Origin: an uncultured Planctomycetia bacterium
GTDB lineage: Bacteria > Planctomycetota > UBA1135 > GCA-002686595
DNA: 5,198 bases
Direction of reading: 5' to 3'
NCBI GenBank assembly: GCA_938003765.1
Contig: CALKYE010000028.1
Location: 1-5,198 of the forward strand
Position 1 is the stretch's first letter, and the number at the start of each line of letters is the position of its first letter. Below, piece by piece: positions 1 to 5,198 of this stretch. The notes under the pieces are model-generated. The model did not search any database. It was not told where the DNA came from and was given only the letters and a program-made list of their open reading frames with translations. The translations under genes were made by a program, and so were the position numbers.

Positions 1-1
1 C

Positions 2-1732
2 ATGAGCGCGCGAACGCCTACTGCCGCCGACGCGCGGCTGCGCGCCGATCCGGCCGCGGATACGCCGGCGACGGGCTGGCGCCGCCGCGACGGCGCGAAC
101 CTCGCCCTGGTGTTCGCGCTCGCCCTCGCGTTGCGCCTGGCGCTGCTCTTCTCGGGCGATGACGCGTCGTGGCCGCACTCGCTGCGCTACGAGGGCGACG
201 CTCCGACCTGGGCGCGCTGGGCGGCGGCGCTCGAGCGCGGCGAGCCGTTCGAATTCGACTTGCCCGTGCGCACGCCGGGAGTCGCCTTCGCGCTGCACTG
301 GCTCGGCGCCGCTCACGCGCCGTTCACGTCGGCCAAGGTCCTGTGGTGCGTGCTGTCCGCCGCGACCTGCGCCGGACTGTGGGCGTTGCTCGCTCGCCGC
401 GTCTCGCGCCGCGCGGCGTGGGTCGGCGCGCTCGCGCTCGCGCTCTCGCACGCTGATCTGCAACTGGCGACCTCGCTCAACGGAGAGACGCCGTACGCAG
501 CGCTGCTCGTGGGATCGATCGCGCTCGAGCTGTGCGAGCCCGGAGGTCGGCGCATGGCGCATGCGTTGCTCTGCGGCGTGTTGCACGGCTTCGCGTCGCT
601 GTTGCGCGCCGAGCACCTGTTGCTGTTCGGAGCGTTCGCCCTCCTCGAAACGCTCGCGCTGCGGCGGCTCGACTGGCGGCGCTGGGTCGCGAGCACGCTC
701 GCCTTGCTCGCGGTGTGCGCGCCCTGGGCGTGGCGCTCGCACGAGGCGCTCGTGCGCTTCAACCGCGACGGGGCGCGGATCGACTTCGCCCGCGCGCAGC
801 CGCCGTGGAGCGACGACGCGCGGGCCGAGATCGAGCGCCTCCCCGCGTTCGCTCGCGAGGGGAACTTCGCGTTCCTCTCGCACCTCGCGCGGCAACGCGG
901 GCTCGCACGCGTCGAAGCGGGCGACGTGCGCGAGTACTTCGCGCGCGAGTGGGCGGGCTACACGCCCGAAGCGCTCCCCGAGTGGACCTTGATCAGCTCC
1001 AAGGGCGCCTTGGACTTCGCGCTCGCGAACCACCCCGCGGCCGACGGCGGGTTCTCGCGCGCGGCGCTCAGCGACGGGCGAGACGAGCAGCCCGAGTTCG
1101 CCTTCGGGCGTCCCAGCCACCTGCGGCTGTACCTGCACGGCTGGAGCGTCGGCTGGAGTTGGATCGCGGAGGACCCGCTGGCCTGGGTGCGCGCGTGCGG
1201 TCGAAAGCTCGAGCGTCTGTGGGCTGGCGCGAGCGCCGGGCTCGGCGCCGACAACTGGCCGCACGGCCCCGCGAGCGTGCGAGGCGCGGTGGACATCGCC
1301 CGCGCGAGCGATCCGTCGCGCTGGTGGTCGTGGGCGCTGTTCGTCGCCGTCCTGGGCGGCGCATGGGCCGGCCGCCGCTCGAGGCTCGGTGGCGTGCTCG
1401 CCGTGACCGTGCTCTACAAGCTCGCGGTGTGTCTCGCGTTCTATGGCTACGCGCGTCAGGCCGCGTCGATCGGGCCCGTGTGGGCGGTGCTCTTCGCACT
1501 CGGGCTCGAGCGCGCGATCGAGGTCATCCAAACACGCTGGGGAAGCTCGTGGGGGCGCGAGCTGCGCTGGGCGGCGCTTGCGGCGGTGGCGCTGCTCGTC
1601 GCGCTGAGCCTGCGTCCCACCCCGCTGGCGCCGGGCGACGCGAGCGCTCCGGCGCGGCCGGCGCCGGCGCTCGGGCGCGGGGCCTTCGAGCAGCCGCTCG
1701 AGCTCGAACTGCGCGTGGTCGAAAGCCGCTGA
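2..1732 (+). CDS. GT39/PMT_2-like (GT-C fold) integral membrane glycosyltransferase
   Basis: A 576-residue polytopic membrane protein that probably transfers a sugar from a polyprenyl-phosphate donor on the outer face of the cytoplasmic membrane; acceptor and sugar cannot be read from sequence. A hydrophilic Arg/Ala-rich tail (1-32) precedes the first membrane segment (~33-50). The first external loop carries 'YEGDAPTWARWAAAL' (63-77), with Asp66 at the place of the GT39 catalytic acid, then 'PVRTPGVAFAL' (88-98), resembling the family's RPPGYP-type motif. Further hydrophobic segments lie at about 111-131, 138-150, 163-176, 184-200, 203-220 and 227-241, with 'SLNGETPYAALL' and 'GFASLLRAEHLLL' matching common GT39 signatures. 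A ~200-residue polar region (242-440) contains 'SSKGALDFALANHPAADGG' and 'EDPLAWVRACGRKLERLW', both family-like. Segments at ~441-456, 461-480, 488-504 and 522-537 follow, with 'GYARQAASIGPVWAVLFALG' as the typical late motif. The ATG is the second base of the window, so no ribosome site is visible and a more upstream start is possible. The fold class is fairly sure, the exact function is not. Confidence 0.8.
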   Translation: MSARTPTAADARLRADPAADTPATGWRRRDGANLALVFALALALRLALLFSGDDASWPHSLRYEGDAPTWARWAAALERGEPFEFDLPVRTPGVAFALHWLGAAHAPFTSAKVLWCVLSAATCAGLWALLARRVSRRAAWVGALALALSHADLQLATSLNGETPYAALLVGSIALELCEPGGRRMAHALLCGVLHGFASLLRAEHLLLFGAFALLETLALRRLDWRRWVASTLALLAVCAPWAWRSHEALVRFNRDGARIDFARAQPPWSDDARAEIERLPAFAREGNFAFLSHLARQRGLARVEAGDVREYFAREWAGYTPEALPEWTLISSKGALDFALANHPAADGGFSRAALSDGRDEQPEFAFGRPSHLRLYLHGWSVGWSWIAEDPLAWVRACGRKLERLWAGASAGLGADNWPHGPASVRGAVDIARASDPSRWWSWALFVAVLGGAWAGRRSRLGGVLAVTVLYKLAVCLAFYGYARQAASIGPVWAVLFALGLERAIEVIQTRWGSSWGRELRWAALAAVALLVALSLRPTPLAPGDASAPARPAPALGRGAFEQPLELELRVVESR

Positions 1733-1769
1733 GCCGTCCGCGCGGTCGGCTGTCGGCCCAGGATCCGCA

Positions 1770-1785
1770 GCGCGGCGCCCCGCGC
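1770..1785 (+). terminator. GC-rich hairpin after the membrane protein gene, possible weak terminator
   Basis: A perfect 6-bp inverted repeat GCGCGG / CCGCGC encloses a 4-base loop (CGCC), starting 37 bases after the stop of the membrane protein gene. No T-run follows (next bases are CTCATTCGC), so it lacks the second half of a classical intrinsic terminator. It may act as a U-less or Rho-assisted stop, or be a chance product of high GC content. Confidence 0.3.
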
Positions 1786-1840
1786 CTCATTCGCAGGCGC
1801 CACTGCACTGGGAAGTTCTTGCGCTCGCCCGGGCGGCAGC

Positions 1841-1865
1841 TTCTGCGGCCGGTTCTGCGGAACCG
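1841..1865. repeat. Short tandem repeat overlapping a 6-bp hairpin
   Basis: The octamer TTCTGCGG occurs at 1841-1848 and again at 1853-1860, offset by 12 bases. The second copy sits inside a perfect inverted repeat CGGTTC / GAACCG (1850-1855 and 1860-1865) with loop TGCG. It lies in the gap between the two genes, 138-162 bases before the peptidase start. It could be a protein-binding site or a transcript hairpin; the function is unknown and the repeat is short enough to be chance. Confidence 0.35.
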
Positions 1866-1891
1866 TGAACCTGCGCCATACGTCCTCCGCA

Positions 1892-1924
1892 CCGACTGTT
1901 GACTCGCGCCTAGACTCGAGTCGG
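1892..1924 (+). promoter_or_regulatory. GACT/AGTC repeat cluster, candidate promoter or operator of the peptidase gene
   Basis: Within 33 bases the tetramer GACT occurs three times (1894, 1901, 1913) and AGTC once (1919). The most regular part is TTGACTCG (1899-1906) followed 12 bases later by TAGACTCG (1911-1918), a 7-of-8 direct repeat. The second copy runs into the perfect 10-bp palindrome GACTCGAGTC (1913-1922), and CCGACT (1892-1897) is an inverted match of AGTCGG (1919-1924). TTGACT looks like a -35 hexamer, but no acceptable -10 box lies 16-18 bases downstream, so a standard housekeeping promoter is not shown. The cluster lies ~80-110 bases before the peptidase ATG, a sensible place for a regulator or an alternative sigma factor to bind. 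Confidence 0.35.
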
Positions 1925-1987
1925 CGGACGCCGGGTCCAACGGACAGCGCGGCCCGCGTCGGAAGCTCCCCATCGCATCTCTCACCC

Positions 1988-2002
1988 GGAGTTAGGACGT
2001 AC
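1988..2002 (+). promoter_or_regulatory. Ribosome binding site deciding the peptidase start
   Basis: Two purine-rich matches to the anti-Shine-Dalgarno sequence precede the ATG at 2003: GGAG at 1988-1991 (11-base gap) and AGGA at 1994-1997 (5-base gap). The second has normal spacing. Together with the signal peptide that begins exactly at this ATG, they favour 2003 over the in-frame GTG at 1865, which would place 46 polar residues before the signal sequence. Confidence 0.6.
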
Positions 2003-5000
2003 ATGAACAAGCGTCTCTTGATCCCCCTGTTTGCAGCGGCTCTCGCCCCCCTGGCGGCCGCTCAGGCGAGCACGCCGAACGGTCTCGACGCCGCGCTCGA
2101 GCGCTGGCGCGCGGCTCACGGCGCCGGCTGGCGCCTCGACGTCGACGAAGGCACCGGGTACGCCGAGTTCGTGTTCGGCGCGAAGGCCGAGCGCGACAGC
2201 CGCCCCGCGAGCGAACTGCAGTGGTTCCTGGCCGCGCGCGAGGCGCTCGCCGCCGCCCAGGACCTCCACGGCATCGAGGGCGCGACGCTCGTCGAGCAGC
2301 GCACCAGCTTCCTGCCGCTGGGCATGGTCGGCTCGAGCGACAAGCAGACGGTCCGCTTCCTCCAGGCCGTGCGCGGCGTGCCGGTCGACGGCGGCGCGGT
2401 GAACGTGCTGTTCGACATGCAGGGTTCGGTGCTCTCGATCCAGACGCGCGCGCTGCCCGGCATCGCGAACATGGACGTGCGCCCGTCGATCACCGCGGAG
2501 GCCGCGGCCTTCTACGCGCTCACCGCCTTCAACGCCGATGCGCGCATCGAAGGTCAGCTGCAGGGCGAACCCTCGCTGGTCATCGCGCAGGTCGAGAGCG
2601 CTGAGCAGCGCGTGGGCGTGCTGAGCTGGCGCATCGACGTCGAGAGCGTCGTCGACGGCGAGGCCAAGGGCTACACCTACTTCATCGACGCTCGCACGGG
2701 CCGCGTGGCGCAGCGCGCCGAGCTGATCCACCACTTCGACGTGGGCGGCACGATCTACACCAAGGCCACGCCGGGCAACTTCCCCGACTCCGCGACCAAC
2801 CCGCCGGTGCAGCAGCCGATGCGGTACGCGCGCGTCACGAACTCCGTCGGCGGAACGACGATCACCGACGCCAACGGCAACTTCAACTTCGCCGGCATCA
2901 ACGGGCCGGTCACGGTCACGGCCTTCTACGACGGCACGTACAACGACGTGAACAACAGCGCCGGCTCGCCCTACTCGTTCGGGCAGAGCGCTACGGGCAC
3001 GGGCAACGCGATCGTGCTGAACAACACGCCCAGCGCGCTCGTCACGGCGCAGGCCAACATCTTCCAGGCCGTCAACGACCTGCGCGACTGGATCCGCTCG
3101 GTGAACCCGACGGACGCGACGGGAGACTTCGTCTACACCGCGAACGCCAACATCGCTTCGAGCTGCAACGCGTTCTTCAACGGCTCGTCGATCAACTTCT
3201 ACCAGGCCGGCGGCGGCTGCGTGAACACGGCCTTCTCCAACGTCGTGATGCACGAGGCCGGTCACTGGCTCAACGTGCTGTACGGGACCGGCAACGGTTC
3301 GGACGGCATGGGTGAGGGCAACGCCGACATCTTCGCCATCTACTTCCACGACGATCCGATCGTCGGCCACGACTTCTGCGGCCTGGGCTGCAACGTGCGC
3401 GACGGCAACAACAACCGTCAGTTCTGCGGCGACACCAACCCCGGTTGCCACGGCGGGGTCCACGCCAACGGCGAGGTTTGGATGGGCGCGGCCTGGAAGA
3501 TCCGCACGCGTCTGCGCAACACGCTCGGAACCTCGAACGCGCGCGCCATCTCCGACGCGATCTTCTTCGGCTGGCTCCTGTCCTACAACCAGACGCAGAT
3601 CCGCAGCGTCAACGAGACGCAGTGGCTCACGCTCGACGACGACGACGGCAACATCAACAACGGCACGCCGCACTTCTCGCAGATCGACGGCGGCTTCCGT
3701 GACCAGGGCTTCCCCGGAGTCACGCTCGTCCCGCTGGCCGTCGGCGGCGTGACGCAGTTGCCCAACACCACCAATCAGGCTGGTCCCTACGCGGTCAACG
3801 CGACGGTGAGCTCCAACATCGGCGCGACGGTGACCGGGGCGCAGCTCTTCTACCGCGTCGGCAACGGCGGGTTCACGCAGGTTGCGATGAGCTCGACCGG
3901 CGGCAGCGGCTTCACCGCGAACATCCCCGGACAGACGGCGCCGGCGCGCGTGGACTACTACGTGCGCGGCACGGACAACCTGGGCAACGTCGGGACGTTC
4001 CCCTCGAACGCGCCGACGAGCGTGCTCAGCTTCGCGGTCGGCGAGTTCACGCAGGTGTTCTGCGACAACTTCGACTCGAGCCTGGGCTGGACCGTCGCGA
4101 ACACCTCGCTCACCAGCGGAGCGTGGGAGCGCGGTGATCCGGTCGGCACCTTGAACGGCGCCTCGCAGGCGCAGCCCGAGACCGACAACCCCGCCGGAAC
4201 CGGCGTCAACTGCTTCTTCACGCAGCAGGGTTCGGTGGGCGGCTCCGCTGGCACGGCGGACGTCGACGGCGGTCCGACGACCCTCACCTCGCCGAGCTTC
4301 GACATGTCGAGCGGCGACGGCGAGATCAGCTACGCGTACTGGCTCTACAACGACGACCAGGACGACAGCCTGGTGGTCGAGCTGTCGGGCAACAACGGCT
4401 CCACCTGGGTCGTCGCGCGGACCTACACGGGTCTGCAGGGCGGCTGGAACACGGACACCGTCTCGGTGGGCGGGTTCGTGACGCCGTCGGCCAACGTGCG
4501 CATCCGCTTCCGCGTCGCCGACAACCCCAACAACTCGATCACCGAGGCGGCGATCGACGACGTGTGCGCGTCGGTGCTCGGCCCGGTGAGCTGCCCCGCG
4601 CCGTCGGTCTACTGCACGGCCAAGGTCAACAGCCTGGGCTGCTCGCCGTCGATCGCGTTCAGCGGCACGCCGAGCGCGAGCGCCGCCGCGGCCTTCACGA
4701 TCAGCGCCTCGCAGGTGCTGAACCAGAAGACTGCGTTGCTGTTCTACGGCTCCGCTTCGAGCAACGTGCCCTTCAAGGGCGGCACGTTGTGCGTTCAGTC
4801 GCCGCTGCGCCGCACGCCGGCTCAGAACTCGGGCGGCAACGGCATCGGAAACGATTGCTCGGGCGCGCCGTCGATCGACTTCAACGCGCGGATCCAGGCG
4901 GGCGTCGACCCGCTGCTGACGGCCGGGGCTTCGGTGTTCGCGCAGTTCTACTACCGCGACCCGGCCTCGTCCTTCACGGTGGGCCTGAGCAACGCCGTGG

Positions 5001-5020
5001 GCTTCCAGATCTGCCCCTGA
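2003..5020 (+). CDS. Secreted M36-like zinc metallopeptidase with FTP/PepSY propeptide and C-terminal accessory domains
   Basis: A 1005-residue exported protein, probably a self-processing zinc endopeptidase acting outside the cytoplasm. Residues 1-20 form a Sec signal peptide (MNKR, hydrophobic core, cleavage near A18-A20 or A22). Residues ~65-155 resemble the FTP propeptide ('VRFLQAVRGVPVDGGAVNV') and ~160-240 a PepSY domain ('LSWRIDVESV..', '..YFIDARTGRV'), both typical inhibitors and chaperones of thermolysin/fungalysin proteases. Residues ~245-320 look like a carboxypeptidase-regulatory-like beta insert ('TTITDANGNFNFAGI'). The catalytic domain (~340-570) has HEAGH at 417-421 (ligands His417 and His421, base Glu418), GEGNAD at 437-442 (Glu438 the likely third ligand) and VHANGEVW at 486-493, all as in M36. 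An Asp-rich 'DDDDGNINNGTPHF' (545-558) may bind calcium. Six cysteines (388, 406, 459, 463, 475, 482) could form disulfides. Then come an Ig/Fn3-like domain (~571-680), a MAM/jelly-roll-like domain (~685-855, 'CDNFDSSLGW') and a Planctomycetota-type tail (~862-1005). The substrate is unknown; M36 membership is by motif only. Confidence 0.88.
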   Translation: MNKRLLIPLFAAALAPLAAAQASTPNGLDAALERWRAAHGAGWRLDVDEGTGYAEFVFGAKAERDSRPASELQWFLAAREALAAAQDLHGIEGATLVEQRTSFLPLGMVGSSDKQTVRFLQAVRGVPVDGGAVNVLFDMQGSVLSIQTRALPGIANMDVRPSITAEAAAFYALTAFNADARIEGQLQGEPSLVIAQVESAEQRVGVLSWRIDVESVVDGEAKGYTYFIDARTGRVAQRAELIHHFDVGGTIYTKATPGNFPDSATNPPVQQPMRYARVTNSVGGTTITDANGNFNFAGINGPVTVTAFYDGTYNDVNNSAGSPYSFGQSATGTGNAIVLNNTPSALVTAQANIFQAVNDLRDWIRSVNPTDATGDFVYTANANIASSCNAFFNGSSINFYQAGGGCVNTAFSNVVMHEAGHWLNVLYGTGNGSDGMGEGNADIFAIYFHDDPIVGHDFCGLGCNVRDGNNNRQFCGDTNPGCHGGVHANGEVWMGAAWKIRTRLRNTLGTSNARAISDAIFFGWLLSYNQTQIRSVNETQWLTLDDDDGNINNGTPHFSQIDGGFRDQGFPGVTLVPLAVGGVTQLPNTTNQAGPYAVNATVSSNIGATVTGAQLFYRVGNGGFTQVAMSSTGGSGFTANIPGQTAPARVDYYVRGTDNLGNVGTFPSNAPTSVLSFAVGEFTQVFCDNFDSSLGWTVANTSLTSGAWERGDPVGTLNGASQAQPETDNPAGTGVNCFFTQQGSVGGSAGTADVDGGPTTLTSPSFDMSSGDGEISYAYWLYNDDQDDSLVVELSGNNGSTWVVARTYTGLQGGWNTDTVSVGGFVTPSANVRIRFRVADNPNNSITEAAIDDVCASVLGPVSCPAPSVYCTAKVNSLGCSPSIAFSGTPSASAAAAFTISASQVLNQKTALLFYGSASSNVPFKGGTLCVQSPLRRTPAQNSGGNGIGNDCSGAPSIDFNARIQAGVDPLLTAGASVFAQFYYRDPASSFTVGLSNAVGFQICP
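4586..5017 (+). other. C-terminal cysteine-bearing module of the peptidase (protein domain)
   Basis: This stretch encodes residues 862-1005. It opens with 'SCPAPSVYCTAKVNSLGC', continues with a beta-rich segment ('FTISASQVLNQKTALLFYG'), then 'GGTLCVQSPLRRTPAQNSGG', 'GNDCSGAPSIDFNARI', and ends 'GLSNAVGFQICP' immediately before the stop. Its cysteines at 864, 871, 880, 930, 952 and 1004 suggest disulfide bonding after export. From memory, similar tails occur on many otherwise unrelated secreted proteins of some Planctomycetota, so it behaves as a portable end module. Its role (surface attachment, secretion signal or stability) is not known to me. There is no LPXTG motif, no hydrophobic anchor and no PEP-CTERM-like end. 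Confidence 0.55.
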
Positions 5021-5040
5021 TCTGAGCAAGCGCGAGCTCC

Positions 5041-5067
5041 TCGCCGGGCGGCTCGGCCGCTCGGCGA
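5041..5067 (+). terminator. Strong hairpin after the peptidase gene, probable terminator
   Basis: A 12-bp stem with a 3-base loop (TCG, 5053-5055) begins 20 bases after the peptidase stop. The arms are 5041-5052 and 5056-5067; eleven pairs are Watson-Crick (ten G-C, one outer T-A) and one is a G-T wobble (5047 with 5061). The following bases are AACCAATTCC rather than a T-run, so on the + strand this is a U-less hairpin, a form proposed for GC-rich genomes. Its position and stability make transcription termination the best explanation; protecting the 3' end of the mRNA is an alternative. Confidence 0.6.
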
Positions 5068-5099
5068 AACCAATTCCCGGCGGTCCTGCCGCGCGGCGA

Positions 5100-5113
5100 G
5101 TCCGACGTCGGAC
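5100..5113. promoter_or_regulatory. 14-bp perfect palindrome, candidate operator
   Basis: GTCCGACGTCGGAC is self-complementary over its full length with no spacer, the form expected for a dimeric repressor site rather than an RNA hairpin. It lies 80 bases after the peptidase stop, beyond the probable terminator, so it may control a gene starting to the right of the window. The heptamer GCGAGTC overlaps its left edge (5096-5102) and recurs at 5128-5134. No promoter hexamers are clear beside it. Confidence 0.35.
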
Positions 5114-5143
5114 GACTTTGTCGTTCAGCGAGTCGGGCTGCGC

Positions 5144-5156
5144 GCGGCCGGGCCGC
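5144..5156. other. Small GC hairpin near the window end
   Basis: GCGGC (5144-5148) pairs with GCCGC (5152-5156) around loop CGG, and a second tiny stem CTGA / TCAG (5157-5160 with 5166-5169, loop CTATT) follows directly. Both lie in the non-coding stretch after the peptidase gene. No open frame with a credible start is visible here. They may be part of the end of an oppositely oriented transcript from outside the window, or chance. Confidence 0.2.
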
Positions 5157-5198
5157 CTGACTATTTCAGCTGCGCGCCGTTTGGCCGCCCGACGAATC

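Noticed and set aside
532..1902. A 456-codon plus-strand open frame overlapping the membrane protein gene
   Set aside because: The translation is Arg/Ala-rich low complexity in a shifted frame, typical of GC-rich shadows, while the 2-1732 frame has clear membrane segments and GT39 motifs.
1865..2002. Upstream in-frame GTG start for the peptidase
   Set aside because: It would add 46 polar residues before an ordinary signal peptide. The ATG at 2003 has AGGA at good spacing and the signal peptide begins there.
1456..2010. A 184-codon minus-strand open frame spanning the intergenic gap
   Set aside because: It overlaps the end of the membrane protein gene and the peptidase start, is low in recognisable features, and has no convincing ribosome site or motif.
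3251..3316. Assignment to the M6 (immune inhibitor A) or M4 (thermolysin) family
   Set aside because: The MAM-like domain recalls M6 proteins, but GEGxxD followed by HxxGEVW and the FTP/PepSY propeptide fit M36 better. Thermolysin-type M4 motifs around the third ligand are not present.
2419..4237. A 13-bp exact repeat GCAGGGTTCGGTG at 2419-2431 and 4225-4237
   Set aside because: Both copies lie in the same codon phase and encode QGSV in unrelated domains, so this is explained by shared codon bias rather than duplication.
2..5020. The two genes as one operon or functional pair
   Set aside because: The 270-base gap with a hairpin and a separate candidate control region argues for independent transcription, and I know of no pathway that links this peptidase type to a GT39-like transferase.
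1982..5029. A 1015-codon open frame on the minus strand covering the whole peptidase gene
   Set aside because: Its codons align exactly with the sense codons, so it is open only because the peptidase avoids TTA, CTA and TCA. The product is a low-complexity Arg/Ala/Val/Asp-rich string with no motif, and it would start with TTG.

Overview
This is a GC-rich bacterial segment with two complete-looking genes on the + strand: a polytopic membrane glycosyltransferase-like protein (2-1732) and a 1005-residue secreted multidomain metallopeptidase (2003-5020). They are separated by a 270-base non-coding gap and followed by 178 bases of non-coding sequence. I see no tRNA, rRNA, CRISPR array, insertion sequence or phage gene.

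The best lineage clue is the end of the peptidase. Its last ~145 residues form a cysteine-bearing module (start 'YCTAKVNSLGCSPSIAFSG', then '..QVLNQKTALLFYG..', '..GGTLCVQSPLRRT..', ending '..FQICP'). From memory, this tail recurs on many secreted proteins of deep-branching marine Planctomycetota (the Saltatorellus / Engelhardtia / Rohdeia type). A planctomycete or close relative is therefore the likeliest source, but this is recall and inference, not a search result. Strong codon bias also fits a GC-rich genome: TTA, CTA and TCA are absent from the whole peptidase gene.

Layout: (1) 2-1732, GT-C / GT39 (PMT_2, ArnT-like) membrane protein; its ATG is the second base of the window, so upstream context is missing. 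(2) 1733-2002, intergenic, with two short GC-rich hairpins (1770-1785 and 1850-1865), an 8-bp tandem repeat at 12-bp spacing, and a cluster of GACT/AGTC elements at 1892-1924 that may be the control region of the peptidase. (3) 2003-5020, peptidase: signal peptide, FTP-like and PepSY-like propeptide, a small beta-rich insert, an M36-like gluzincin catalytic domain (HEAGH ... GEGNAD ... HANGEVW), an Ig/Fn3-like domain, a MAM/jelly-roll-like domain, and the lineage-type C-terminal module. (4) 5021-5198, a strong 12-bp stem hairpin just after the stop (probable terminator), a 14-bp perfect palindrome, and smaller hairpins.

The two genes are probably separate transcription units. One would transfer a sugar from a lipid-linked donor at the membrane; the other would be exported, self-processed and used to degrade extracellular or surface protein. 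No direct link between them is visible. I found no convincing new multi-gene system. The most interesting items are the uncharacterised C-terminal module, the atypical M36-like active site, and the repeat-rich upstream region.
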